NCBI GenBank assembly: GCA_017460885.1
Contig: JAFUAB010000043.1
Coordinates: forward strand, 1 to 64,000
DNA from: Lachnospiraceae bacterium
Lineage (GTDB): Bacteria > Bacillota > Clostridia > Lachnospirales > Lachnospiraceae
DNA length: 64,000 bases
Direction: 5' to 3'
Below, piece by piece: positions 55,295-63,615 of this stretch. A model generated the notes under the pieces. It was given only the letters and a program-made list of their open reading frames with translations. It made no database searches and had not been told where the DNA came from. Position numbers and translations under genes: made by a program. How positions within the stretch are numbered: the stretch's first letter is position 1; each line of letters opens with the position of its first letter.

Positions 55295-56038
55295 ATGGGT
55301 AAATTATTTAATATAGACAGTCCTTTTATGAGATTTCTGTCAAGGCTGGCGGATCTCATGATCCTTAATATCCTGGTGCTGATCACGAGTATTCCGGTTA
55401 TAACCATAGGAGCCTCGTTTACCGCAATGCACTATGTCCTTATCAAGATGGTCAGGGATGAGGAAACCTATATCACCAAAATGTATTTTAAGTCTTTTAA
55501 GGAAAACTTTCTTCAGGCAACTGCACTTTGGCTGATCGTGGCAGCGTTCGGAGCCGTATTTGTGGGAGATTATTACATTTTCCTCAGGACCGAGACCAAA
55601 TTCCCTACGATCTTTGTGATCGCGGTTTTTGCCGTAGCGGTTCTATATCTGATGACCGTCATGTATATCTTCCCTCTGCAGGCCAGATTTTATAACACTG
55701 TCGGCCGGACCATCAAGAACGCATTTCTGGTTATGATACTTAATTTTCCGCGCAGTCTGCTGATGCTGCTGCTCTATGCGGTGCCTGTAGTTCTGCTGAT
55801 CTTTTCGTCATTTGCGGTTCCGTTCCTTTTTATGTTCGGCTTTTCCGCGCCCGGTCTTGGCGCCGTTTATCTTTACCGCAAGGTATTTTCGAGATTTGAG
55901 CCCGAAGCCGCGGCGATCACGGATGATATGGATTTCCATGTAGAGGGCATTGAGGAATCGGAGGAAAAGAACGACGGTATCGAAGAGATTTCCGCAGTTG
56001 AGGATGAAAGTACCGATGATCCGGTACGCTCTGAGTAA
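55295..56038 (+). CDS. DUF624 (YesL-like) membrane protein
   Basis: 247 residues. The start at 55295 follows GACGAGG. It begins FNIDSPFMRFLSRLADLMILNILVLITSIPVITIGAS, in pieces, the diagnostic DUF624 opening, and has about five membrane helices plus an acidic C-terminal tail (about 205-247). DUF624 proteins often accompany sugar ABC importers; here one lies 139 bp upstream of the sugar-importer ATPase. Function unknown. Confidence 0.88.
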   Translation: MGKLFNIDSPFMRFLSRLADLMILNILVLITSIPVITIGASFTAMHYVLIKMVRDEETYITKMYFKSFKENFLQATALWLIVAAFGAVFVGDYYIFLRTETKFPTIFVIAVFAVAVLYLMTVMYIFPLQARFYNTVGRTIKNAFLVMILNFPRSLLMLLLYAVPVVLLIFSSFAVPFLFMFGFSAPGLGAVYLYRKVFSRFEPEAAAITDDMDFHVEGIEESEEKNDGIEEISAVEDESTDDPVRSE

Positions 56039-56176
56039 GATACTCATTTTGTTTAAAATGTATAGAGATTTATCGAAATTCTGTTCAAAAGCGGTATAGA
56101 AGATAGGGATATATTAGTTTATACTATCAATAGTTGCGGTTCGCCGCATAACAGTCAATTTTATTAGGAGGTCACA

Positions 56177-57286
56177 ATGGCAAGTTTATCTTTAACAAAC
56201 ATTTGTAAAGTTTACCCAAATGGATTCGAGGCCGTTAAGGACTTTAACCTTCAGATCGAAGATAAAGAGTTCATCATCTTCGTTGGTCCTTCGGGATGCG
56301 GTAAGTCCACAACACTTCGTATGATCGCAGGTCTGGAAGACATCTCTTCCGGTGAACTTAAGATCGGTGATCGTATCGTTAACGATGTAGAGCCCAAGGA
56401 TCGTGATATCGCGATGGTATTCCAGAACTACGCTCTGTATCCTCATATGTCGGTATACGATAACATGGCTTTCGGACTTAAGCTTCGTAAGGTTCCTAAG
56501 GATGAAATAGATAAGATGGTTAAGGAAGCAGCTAAGATCCTGGATCTGACAGCACTTCTCGATCGTAAGCCGAAGGCTCTTTCCGGTGGTCAGAGACAGC
56601 GTGTTGCCATGGGTCGTGCGATCGTTCGTAATCCTCAGGTATTCCTGATGGACGAGCCTCTTTCAAACCTGGATGCAAAGCTTCGTGTACAGATGCGTAT
56701 CGAGATCGCTAAGCTGCATCAGAGACTGGGAACCACGATCATCTACGTTACACATGACCAGACAGAGGCTATGACTCTGGGCGATCGTATCGTAGTTATG
56801 AAGGACGGTGTTATCCAGCAGGTTGATACTCCTCAGAATCTGTATGAGAAGCCCGGCAACCTCTTCGTTGCAGGATTCATGGGATCTCCTCAGATGAACT
56901 TCCTTGATGCTGAAGTTGAGGTTTCAGGCGATGTTGCTTATCTTAAGGTTGGCGGCAAGTCTATTCCTCTTCCTCCCGCTAAGTCAAAGAAGCTTATCGA
57001 TGGCGGTTATGCAGGAAAGACCGTTACATTCGGTATCCGTCCCGAGGATGTATATGATTCCGAGATGTTCATCGAGACCGCTAAGTGTGTATTCGAGTCC
57101 AACATCAAGGTTTACGAGCTTCTGGGCGCTGAAGTTTATCTTTACTTTGATCTTGATGAGTTCCCGATCACCGCAAGAGTTGATTCCAGAACTACAGCAA
57201 GACCCGGCGATACCGTTAAGTTCGCATTCGATGTTGAGAAGATCCACGTATTCGACAAAGAAACCGAGCAGACTATCACCAACTAG
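56177..57286 (+). CDS. ugpC: Sugar ABC importer ATPase, MsmK/UgpC/MalK type
   Basis: 369 residues with a strong TAGGAGG site. Walker A is GPSGCGKST (37-45), Q-loop VFQNYALYPHMS, signature LSGGQ (135-139), Walker B VFLMDEPLSNLD and a switch His in VTHDQTEAMTL. The C-terminal TOBE/OB region (about 240-369) is of the MalK type, with FGIRPEDVYD. No permease is adjacent, so it probably serves several importers, including the ATPase-less one at 24460-27920. The symbol follows common annotation use; the substrate need not be glycerol phosphate. Codon use favours GTT/CTT codons, consistent with high expression. Confidence 0.93.
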   Translation: MASLSLTNICKVYPNGFEAVKDFNLQIEDKEFIIFVGPSGCGKSTTLRMIAGLEDISSGELKIGDRIVNDVEPKDRDIAMVFQNYALYPHMSVYDNMAFGLKLRKVPKDEIDKMVKEAAKILDLTALLDRKPKALSGGQRQRVAMGRAIVRNPQVFLMDEPLSNLDAKLRVQMRIEIAKLHQRLGTTIIYVTHDQTEAMTLGDRIVVMKDGVIQQVDTPQNLYEKPGNLFVAGFMGSPQMNFLDAEVEVSGDVAYLKVGGKSIPLPPAKSKKLIDGGYAGKTVTFGIRPEDVYDSEMFIETAKCVFESNIKVYELLGAEVYLYFDLDEFPITARVDSRTTARPGDTVKFAFDVEKIHVFDKETEQTITN

Positions 57287-57308
57287 TCACAATTTTGGAC
57301 ACAAGTCA

Positions 57309-57340
57309 GAGGGGATGGGTAACCATCCCCTCTTTTAATA
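57309..57340 (+). terminator. Intrinsic terminator of the sugar ATPase gene
   Basis: A perfect 10-bp stem GAGGGGATGG/CCATCCCCTC with a GTAA tetraloop is followed by TTTTAAT. It lies 22 bp after the stop. Confidence 0.92.
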
Positions 57341-57410
57341 TCACAGTGGAACCAAAAGGAATAATCCGGCTAAAGCTGACCGGTTTCCATCCCGATAAGA
57401 AAGGACAGTT

Positions 57411-58493
57411 ATGATCTCCATTCAAACCATAAAAACCAGTATTGATGACCTTCACAATATAACCAGAGCCGAGATCGCGATCTATGATCCGAACGGTACG
57501 GTTCAGACCTCAACCTCGGAGCTTGAGCATCCGGGAGTAAAGGTGATATGTGATTTTGCGCAATCCTCAGCGGATTCACAGGCCAAAGGAGATCATCATC
57601 TGTTCGGAATTTATGACGGAGATGAGATCCTGTATGTGCTTGACTCGATCGGTAAGGATGAAAACGCATATATGTTTGGGCGAGTGGCGGTCAGCAATAT
57701 CGAACATCTGGTACAGGCCTATAAGGAAAAATTTGACCGAGGAGGCTTTTTCCAGAATCTGCTTATGGATAATCTGCTTCTGGTGGATATTTACAATCGT
57801 GCGAAGAAGCTCCATATCGATATACAGGTTCCAAGAGTCGCCATGCTTGTGGAAACGCTTCCGGAGCAGAACAGCATAGGCGGAGAATTGCTTGCGAGCA
57901 TGTTTTCGCCCCAAAACGGAGATTATACTACCGCCGTGGATGAGAACGGTATCATCCTGATCAAAAAGCTTGAGCCCGATCAGGACTATGATGATATCAG
58001 GCATATTGCGGATACTATCGTGGATATGATGAATTCCGAAGCAATGATGAATGTGAGGGTATCCTACGGAACCATTGTTCAGGAGCTTAAGGATGTATCC
58101 AAGTCATACAAGGAAGCTATGATGGCGTTGGAAGTTGGAAGGATCTTCTACAATGAATCCCGCGTTGCCGCGTATAACAATCTCGGTATCGGCCGGCTTA
58201 TATACCAGCTCCCTGAGAATCTGTGTGAAATGTATGTTGAGGAGATCTTCGGAGATGAGTCTCCGATAGATTTTGACGAGGAAACAATCAATACCGTTAA
58301 TACTTTTTTTGAAAACAGCCTGAATATTTCCGAAACCTCACGCCAGCTCTATGTACACAGGAACACACTGGTGTACCGTATAGAAAAACTGCAAAAGCAG
58401 ACGGGGCTGGATATAAGGGTATTTGATGATGCATTGACGCTTAAGATAGCATTGATGGTCGGAGACTACATATCATATCAGCGATCACGATAG
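57411..58493 (+). CDS. CdaR/PucR-type transcriptional regulator
   Basis: 360 residues. The N-terminal half resembles a sensing domain (TRAEIAIYDPNGTVQTST, and FGRVAVSNIEHL). A middle GGDEF-related region follows. The C-terminal PucR-type helix-turn-helix reads FFENSLNISETSRQLYVHRNTLVYRIEKLQKQTGLDI, in pieces. Family members such as CdaR respond to sugar acids. It follows the sugar ATPase after a terminator and may regulate carbohydrate uptake genes. Its stop codon abuts the 3' end of the convergent SRP RNA gene. Confidence 0.85.
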   Translation: MISIQTIKTSIDDLHNITRAEIAIYDPNGTVQTSTSELEHPGVKVICDFAQSSADSQAKGDHHLFGIYDGDEILYVLDSIGKDENAYMFGRVAVSNIEHLVQAYKEKFDRGGFFQNLLMDNLLLVDIYNRAKKLHIDIQVPRVAMLVETLPEQNSIGGELLASMFSPQNGDYTTAVDENGIILIKKLEPDQDYDDIRHIADTIVDMMNSEAMMNVRVSYGTIVQELKDVSKSYKEAMMALEVGRIFYNESRVAAYNNLGIGRLIYQLPENLCEMYVEEIFGDESPIDFDEETINTVNTFFENSLNISETSRQLYVHRNTLVYRIEKLQKQTGLDIRVFDDALTLKIALMVGDYISYQRSR

Positions 58494-58494
58494 A

Positions 58495-58762
58495 TACCGT
58501 GCGCCTTCCTTCGAATCTCCATCCATGTAGGTTTCCCTCGTAGACAGCTCCGCCAGGCACCCTCGCGGCACATGAGAAAATCTGCTTAGTGCTGCTGCAT
58601 TCCTGCCCTGACACAGTTCACAGACCCCCATTGCGCGAGACCCAAACTTCAACACTACTTGCGAGGGGCTTGTACACAAACTTTGACCCTCCGGTCGGCA
58701 TCACCCCTGCTGGAGCGGATTGCAGGTACAGGACTCCGCTAATTCCCCGGCTTGCACGGCTT
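58495..58762 (-). ncRNA. ffs: Signal recognition particle RNA, large Clostridia/Bacillus type
   Basis: The minus strand contains conserved blocks I recognise from Bacillus scRNA: CCTGTACCTGCAATCCGCT, AGTGTTGAAGTTTGGGTC with GCGCAATGGGG, the domain IV core GTGTCAGG...AGCAGCACTAAG, and CTCATGTGCCGCGAGGGTGC. The 5' GCCGTGC pairs with the 3' GCACGGT. The domain IV tip is GCA-GGAA-TGC, a standard GGAA tetraloop. The Alu domain is present. The ends are approximate. The RNA scaffolds Ffh for co-translational targeting of membrane and secreted proteins. The transcript runs convergent to the CdaR gene. Confidence 0.96.
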
Positions 58763-58766
58763 AATC

Positions 58767-58795
58767 ATTGTATTCAATTATTCATTTTTTGTCAA
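58767..58795 (-). promoter_or_regulatory. Strong promoter of the SRP RNA gene
   Basis: On the minus strand TTGACA (58790-58795) and TACAAT (58767-58772) are spaced by exactly 17 bp, and a start near 58760 matches the RNA 5' end. Confidence 0.88.
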
Positions 58796-58806
58796 TTCGA
58801 ATCGGT

Positions 58807-59808
58807 TCAGGACACCATATCTACCTGGGCGATCGTGCCCGCGCCGCCGGATTCCTTCAGAAAAATACCGCTGCTGCGCATATAAGCATTTGTACTGTTG
58901 AACGCGTCGTTCAGCGAAAACTGCGTACGCATATTTCCGAGAAAGATCGCGCCGACATCAGCAGATCTCAGATCGATCAGCTCGTCATTTCCTTCCTCGT
59001 CCTTTGTCCATACCCTTAACCTGTTGAAAATCTCATCGGCCTCATCTATCCACCCGTTTCCGTCACTGTCATATTTTGACAGATCGGCAAATCCGTTTCC
59101 ACTTTTGGTTCCGAACAGTTCACTGCCGTCGTTGATGACGCCGTCTTCGTTCAGGTCAAGTGCCAGAAAACCGCTTCCGTTACCGGCGAAGGAAATGCTT
59201 TCCTTTTCTCCGTCGCAGTCTAAGTCAAACAGGAATTTCTGATCGGTAACCCTTGTCAGATCCGTATCCAGATTGATAACGAGCGGGTCCGTTACTACAT
59301 AGTCCCTTTGAAGAAATGAGTGTTCGTATCGTTCTTCGTATACTTCCGTAAAAGACCGGGTCATGGCAAAAGAAACCCCAAAATCCAGAGTTCTGCCGTC
59401 GGAAGTATGCACGACTCCGTTTGCTTCGTATGAGGTTAACTCCTCTTCGGTATGAAATGTCGTTGTGGTTGCGGTTATGTTCCATACTGTTCCGCCGGGG
59501 AATCCCGTGATCTGCCCCGGGTCGGAGTATCCGCTCAGATCGTAGCCGGTTTGTATACTGAAACCTCTCATCAGATCAAAGATCCTGTGCAACAGCTGCA
59601 GACGGATCGCTCTGATGGAATCGGAATTGCTGAGCTTCAGGCTGGTCCGGGCAGGTTCGGCTTTAAGCGGATCCTTGATGAAATTCTGAAAAAATCCCGC
59701 AGATCCTTCCCTCTCGGCAACTTTGACCGTTCGTGCATACCTTATTCCGGTAGTCTGGTTATACCGGTGGGCAGACGACATTGATACAGCGCTGTTTTCA
59801 ATTATCAT
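58807..59808 (-). CDS. EF-hand-like calcium-binding protein of unknown function
   Basis: 333 residues. The start at 59808 follows AAGAGGTAAG; a longer frame to 59976 runs through the leader and is rejected. No signal peptide is seen. The C-terminal half carries three acidic loops of EF-hand/dockerin type: DLDCDGEKES (about 193), DLNEDGVINDGSELFG (about 216) and DSDGNGWIDEADE (about 246), followed by LRVWTKDEEGNDEL. This combination occurs in RTX-like and other bacterial calcium-binding proteins. A sigma-28-like promoter upstream hints at expression with motility genes. It ends 12 bp from the SRP promoter. Confidence 0.8.
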   Translation of the reverse strand: MIIENSAVSMSSAHRYNQTTGIRYARTVKVAEREGSAGFFQNFIKDPLKAEPARTSLKLSNSDSIRAIRLQLLHRIFDLMRGFSIQTGYDLSGYSDPGQITGFPGGTVWNITATTTTFHTEEELTSYEANGVVHTSDGRTLDFGVSFAMTRSFTEVYEERYEHSFLQRDYVVTDPLVINLDTDLTRVTDQKFLFDLDCDGEKESISFAGNGSGFLALDLNEDGVINDGSELFGTKSGNGFADLSKYDSDGNGWIDEADEIFNRLRVWTKDEEGNDELIDLRSADVGAIFLGNMRTQFSLNDAFNSTNAYMRSSGIFLKESGGAGTIAQVDMVS

Positions 59809-60030
59809 ACTTACCTCTTTTCCGGGGGTTACTGTCGAAGAACTGATCGTAGAGACCCCCTGTCTGGTGAGGTGTCCCTGCTCAGTAGGGTAGATGTCCT
59901 TACCTCTCCTGGGCTGATCAGTTACACGTTGATCTATGCGGGCCGCAAAAATATTTCGCTGACCCTTTGAAGCCACGGTTTCCTTACCGCAAGGCTGCGC
60001 GGAGCAGAGAATCTCCGCGATATACCGTAT
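59809..60030 (-). other. Long untranslated leader of the EF-hand protein gene
   Basis: About 220 bases lie between the candidate sigma-28-like promoter and the ATG at 59808. On the minus strand the leader has a CGCGGAG/CTCCGCG hairpin (near 60000-60020), and several GGA motifs in CsrA-like contexts (TAAGGA, CAGGAG, TAAGGA). No standard riboswitch is recognised. An open frame crosses it but lacks a ribosome site. Confidence 0.45.
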
Positions 60031-60057
60031 CTATCGGCCAAAGCGTATGATTTCTTA
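60031..60057 (-). promoter_or_regulatory. Sigma-28 (SigD/FliA)-like promoter
   Basis: On the minus strand TAAG (60054-60057), 15 bp, then GCCGATAG (60031-60038). The consensus is TAAA-N15-GCCGATAA, so ten of twelve positions match with ideal spacing. It would drive the EF-hand protein gene. Confidence 0.6.
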
Positions 60058-60106
60058 ATAGTACTTTTGTCATATATAAAATCGTGGAATTTTGTGGGAA
60101 ATGATG

Positions 60107-60131
60107 TAAAATCGGGATTGGAAGTGCATCC
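60107..60131 (+). promoter_or_regulatory. -10 box with a solo, degenerate ATCCRT repeat (tadA leader)
   Basis: TAAAAT (60107-60112) is followed by CGGGATTGGAAGTGCATCC. This is almost the same as the start of array 3 (TAATCGGGATTGGAAATGCATCC, in pieces), but the unit stops at the loop and no 3' arm follows. The tadA GTG start lies about 20 bases further on. Confidence 0.6.
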
Positions 60132-60153
60132 ATAGTTTAAAAATGAGGGTATC

Positions 60154-60741
60154 GTGGAAGAAAAAGTAACAAAGATCATACCGGTCGGAGCAGACGGGAC
60201 AGAAACCGTGAGATCATATACGCGGGATGACATCAGGTACATGCGCGAAGCTATAAGACAGGCAAGGCTGGCCTACAGAAAAGGCGAGGTGCCGATAGGC
60301 TGTGTTATAGTGTATGAAGACCGCATAATCGGGCGCGGATATAACCGGCGTAATACGGATAAATGTACACTCGCCCATGCCGAGATCACTGCGATAAAAC
60401 GGGCCAGCAAAGTGATCGGAGACTGGCGTCTGGAGGAAACCAGGATGTACGTGACTCTTGAACCCTGCCAGATGTGCGCCGGAGCGATCGTACAGGCCAG
60501 GATACCGACGGTTTTTTCGGGAGCATCCAGTCCGAAAGCGGGTTGTGCAGGCTCCATACTTGACATTTTGACCAATAATGAGTTTAATCATCAGGTGGAG
60601 TATGATCAGGGTCTCCTTGAAAAAGAGTGTGCCGATCTGCTTAAGAAATTTTTTGTTGAACTCAGAATACGTAATAAAGAAGAAAAGCGGGCGCGTCAGG
60701 AGTTGACGGATCAAATGACGGCGCAGGGTGATGGATTATGA
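60154..60741 (+). CDS. tadA: tRNA-specific adenosine deaminase TadA
   Basis: 195 residues with a GTG start after GAGGG. It makes inosine at the wobble position of tRNA-Arg. The zinc site is CTLAHAEITAI (H75, proton shuttle E77) with PCQMC (C105, C108). The usual enzyme starts near residue 27 here (DIRYMREAIRQARLA), so the N-terminus has about 25 extra residues; the C-terminal tail is also extended and charged. The stop overlaps the HAD phosphatase start. Confidence 0.93.
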   Translation: MEEKVTKIIPVGADGTETVRSYTRDDIRYMREAIRQARLAYRKGEVPIGCVIVYEDRIIGRGYNRRNTDKCTLAHAEITAIKRASKVIGDWRLEETRMYVTLEPCQMCAGAIVQARIPTVFSGASSPKAGCAGSILDILTNNEFNHQVEYDQGLLEKECADLLKKFFVELRIRNKEEKRARQELTDQMTAQGDGL

Positions 60742-61394
60742 ATTTAATGTTTGATGTTGACGGAACACTATGGAATACGACCGATGAGGTTGCAGAAGCA
60801 TGGAATGACGCTACGGAGGATGTCGGACTGGGCAGGGAAATGGGCAGGTTTGTAACCGGTTCCGCGCTCAGACGTGAATTTGGCAAGCCGATGGATGAGA
60901 TCATAAAGGATCTTTATCCCGATCATTTTGAAACGATGTGCGATGAGATCCTCGCCGCCGTCAGAATAAGGGAAAAAGCAGCAGTTGAGAGGTGTACCAC
61001 CGCTCTTGCCTATCCCGGTGTTACGGATACGATGAAAGAGCTTTCCCGTGATCACAGGCTTTATATCGTTTCCAACTGTCAGGAGGGATATATTCCGCTG
61101 GTGACGAAAACGCTCGGGATCACAGACTGTATCACGGATTTTGAAAGCTTTGGCAAAACCGGACTGCTCAAGGCGGATAATATCAGGCTTGTCTGTGAAC
61201 GCAACGGCTTTACTCCCGAAGAGGGGTACTATATAGGTGATACTACAGGCGATTACAACTCCTCCACGGAAGCGGGAATGCCCTTTATCTATGCCCGGTA
61301 CGGTTTTGGTCCCGATCTCCCGGTCCCGGATTTTAAAGGACCTGTGATAGAGCGTTTTGCGGATCTGATCGCCTTTACCCGTAACAGGACATGA
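60738..61394 (+). CDS. HAD family phosphatase (phosphoglycolate-phosphatase-like)
   Basis: 218 residues. Motif I is FDVDGTLW with nucleophile D6 and D8. A helical cap follows, then motif II IVSNCQ, motif III Lys near FGKTGLLKADN, and motif IV IGDTTGDYNSS. The ATG overlaps the tadA stop (ATGA). It hydrolyses a small phosphate ester; substrate unknown. Confidence 0.88.
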   Translation: MNLMFDVDGTLWNTTDEVAEAWNDATEDVGLGREMGRFVTGSALRREFGKPMDEIIKDLYPDHFETMCDEILAAVRIREKAAVERCTTALAYPGVTDTMKELSRDHRLYIVSNCQEGYIPLVTKTLGITDCITDFESFGKTGLLKADNIRLVCERNGFTPEEGYYIGDTTGDYNSSTEAGMPFIYARYGFGPDLPVPDFKGPVIERFADLIAFTRNRT

Positions 61395-61459
61395 TCATCA
61401 CGTTTGTTCCCATTATCCGGATGTACGATGATATGAAATGTATATACCGTTTCACCCCA

Positions 61460-61488
61460 TTCACATAATCGGATGGATGTGATATCAT
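61460..61488 (+). promoter_or_regulatory. Promoter of the CNNM/CBS protein gene
   Basis: TTCACA (61460-61465) and TATCAT (61483-61488) with 17-bp spacing, 31 bp before the TTG start. Confidence 0.6.
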
Positions 61489-61518
61489 ATAAATTATTAT
61501 TTTTGAAAGGAATATATT

Positions 61519-62898
61519 TTGGATACCTCCGGTGTCATACAGATTTTAATACTTGTCTTTCTGCTGATACTTTCAGCTTTCTTTTCATCCGCAGAGACTG
61601 CATTTACCACGGTCAACAAGGTTCGCATCCGCACACTTGCCGAGGACGGCAACAGGAGAGCGGTAAGGGTTGAAAAGATACTGTCCGCGTATTCGCGCAT
61701 GCTTTCCACTATTCTCGTGGGCAATAACATAGTAAACATAGCCGCTACATCCATTGCAACGGCATTTACGATACGTGTCTGGGGAAATGTCTATGTGGGT
61801 ATCTCCTCGGGCATCCTGACACTGTGCGTGCTTGTTTTCGGGGAAGTTGTGCCGAAGAACTGGGCTAAGGTAAAAGCTGATGATCTGGCGCTTGGATACA
61901 GCGGAGTTATCAGCTTCTGTATGGTGATACTGACTCCGGTCGTCTTTATACTCGATAAGATATCCAGAGTGCTGCTCAGGGCAATAGGCGCCGATCCGGA
62001 TGCGATCGAGGATCAGATCACAGAGGATGAGCTGAAGACCTATGTGGATGTGAGTCACGAAGGCGGTGAGATCGAATCCGAAGAGCATGAGATGATCTAC
62101 AATGTGCTAAATTTTTCGGATTCCGAAGCCGAGGACATCATGATCCCCCGTGAGGATATGACTACAGTGGATGTGGATGCTACCTACGAGGAGGTTATGG
62201 AGGTATTCCGTGACAAGATGTTTACCCGTATACCGGTATGGGAAGAGGATCACGACAATTTTATCGGTCTTGTAAATATCAAGGATTTTATACTTGTCGA
62301 TGACAGAGAAGCATTCAATACCAGAAACATTCTGAGAGAAGCTTATGTGACAGTAGAGCACAAAAAGACACTGGATCTGCTGAAGGAGATGAAGGACAAG
62401 ACACTGAGCCTTGCCTTTGTGCTCAATGAATACGGCAGCTGCGTTGGAATGATCACAATGGAGGATCTCTTAGAGGAGATAGTTGGTGATATACGTGATG
62501 AGTATGATGAGGACGAGGAGGAACTGATAATCGATCTGGGCAGCCGGTCGTTCCTGATCGAGGCGTCCATGAAGACCGATGATATCAATGATGCTCTGGA
62601 TACCGAACTGCATTCCGAGGATTACGACTCCATCGGAGGGCTTATGATCGAGAAGCTGGAGAGACTTCCCGAGGACGGCGAGGTTGTTGAGCTTGATGAC
62701 GGTACTCTTTTGCAGGCAAAGGGAATCCACCAGAACCGTATTCTGAAGGTTCTGATGACAGAACCCGAGCCAAAACCGACAGGTGATACCTCCGAAGAAT
62801 CAAAGCCGGAGGAAGACGGCAGATCAGATGAGGGACACGAAGAGGATCCTGAGTACCATACGGAGACAGATCCCGAAGAGGAAGAGAAGTCCGATTAA
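61519..62898 (+). CDS. CNNM-domain/CBS-pair membrane protein (HlyC/CorC family)
   Basis: 459 residues with a TTG start after GAAAGGA. The N-terminal DUF21/CNNM domain has about four membrane helices and the conserved LSAFFSSAETAFTTVNKVR and LVGNNIVNIAATSIAT segments. A CBS pair (about 215-335) starts at IMIPREDMTTVDVD. The CorC_HlyC domain (about 345-420) follows, with an acidic tail to the end. These proteins act in divalent-metal (magnesium) efflux or homeostasis; the older hemolysin name is not informative. Full length. Confidence 0.92.
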   Translation: MDTSGVIQILILVFLLILSAFFSSAETAFTTVNKVRIRTLAEDGNRRAVRVEKILSAYSRMLSTILVGNNIVNIAATSIATAFTIRVWGNVYVGISSGILTLCVLVFGEVVPKNWAKVKADDLALGYSGVISFCMVILTPVVFILDKISRVLLRAIGADPDAIEDQITEDELKTYVDVSHEGGEIESEEHEMIYNVLNFSDSEAEDIMIPREDMTTVDVDATYEEVMEVFRDKMFTRIPVWEEDHDNFIGLVNIKDFILVDDREAFNTRNILREAYVTVEHKKTLDLLKEMKDKTLSLAFVLNEYGSCVGMITMEDLLEEIVGDIRDEYDEDEEELIIDLGSRSFLIEASMKTDDINDALDTELHSEDYDSIGGLMIEKLERLPEDGEVVELDDGTLLQAKGIHQNRILKVLMTEPEPKPTGDTSEESKPEEDGRSDEGHEEDPEYHTETDPEEEEKSD

Positions 62899-62919
62899 TT
62901 GTACGGACGAACCGATCGT

Positions 62920-63399
62920 ATGAATATCACCGTGATTGCCGTTGGAAAAATCAAAGAATCTTTTTTTCGGGATGCGATAGCCGAATATTCCAAACGTCTG
63001 GGACGCTACTGCAGACTGAACATTATTGAAGTTGATGATGAAAAGACGCCTGATGATGCCGGAGAGACCGAAACGGACCGTATTCTCAAAAAGGAGGCTG
63101 ACCGGATCATTCAACGTATACCGGATGGTTCTCATGTGATCACTCTTGAGATCAGAGGACACGAATGTACATCCGAGGAGCTTGCGTCGCATATCTCTGA
63201 TCTTGGAGTAAGAGGCGTCAGCCACATAACCTTTATCATAGGAGGCTCTCTGGGACTGCATTCTGCGGTCATTTCTCTTGCAAAGGAGCATCTCAGCTTT
63301 TCCGAACTGACATTTCCCCATCAGCTTATGAGAGTTATACTGCTTGAGCAGATCTATCGTTCCTTTCGCATCATTAATCACGAGCCGTATCACAAATAG
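62920..63399 (+). CDS. rlmH: 23S rRNA (pseudouridine1915-N3)-methyltransferase RlmH
   Basis: 159 residues from the ATG at 62920, the usual length; an in-frame start at 62899 is rejected because MNITVIAVGKIKE is the family opening. The SPOUT methyltransferase knot is visible: VITLEIRGHECTSEELA, FIIGGSLGLHSAV and LTFPHQLMRVILLEQIYRSFRI, in pieces, plus NHEPYHK at the end. It methylates pseudouridine 1915 in helix 69 of 23S rRNA. It follows the CNNM gene by 21 bp. Confidence 0.96.
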   Translation: MNITVIAVGKIKESFFRDAIAEYSKRLGRYCRLNIIEVDDEKTPDDAGETETDRILKKEADRIIQRIPDGSHVITLEIRGHECTSEELASHISDLGVRGVSHITFIIGGSLGLHSAVISLAKEHLSFSELTFPHQLMRVILLEQIYRSFRIINHEPYHK

Positions 63400-63471
63400 T
63401 ATGGATCACGGGGAGAGCTTCGCTGATCCAAAATTGTCATCATCTCTATAGAAATGGCGTATTGGTTCCGA

Positions 63472-63477
63472 TATAAT
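63472..63477 (+). promoter_or_regulatory. -10 box upstream of a secreted-protein gene
   Basis: A perfect TATAAT with no clear -35. The following 138-base leader before the ATG at 63616 contains GGGTTTACC and GGGACCCGGG segments that might pair, but no known riboswitch is recognised. Confidence 0.45.
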
Positions 63478-63615
63478 GATATAGGGGATTAAAGGACAAA
63501 ATCCGAATCGGGTTTACCTGAATGAGGCTCTTGCCCTTGGGACCCGGGAAGTACGAAACGGATCAATTCGTAATCATAGTATTGTTAACAGAGTAAATGT
63601 CTGAGGAAGCACTTT

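Noticed and set aside
58485..58679. Small protein on the minus strand over the SRP RNA
   Set aside because: The region is the conserved SRP RNA; the frame is incidental.
59809..59976. 56-residue N-terminal extension of the EF-hand protein
   Set aside because: It lies in the leader, has no ribosome site, and the ATG at 59808 has AAGAGGTAAG upstream.
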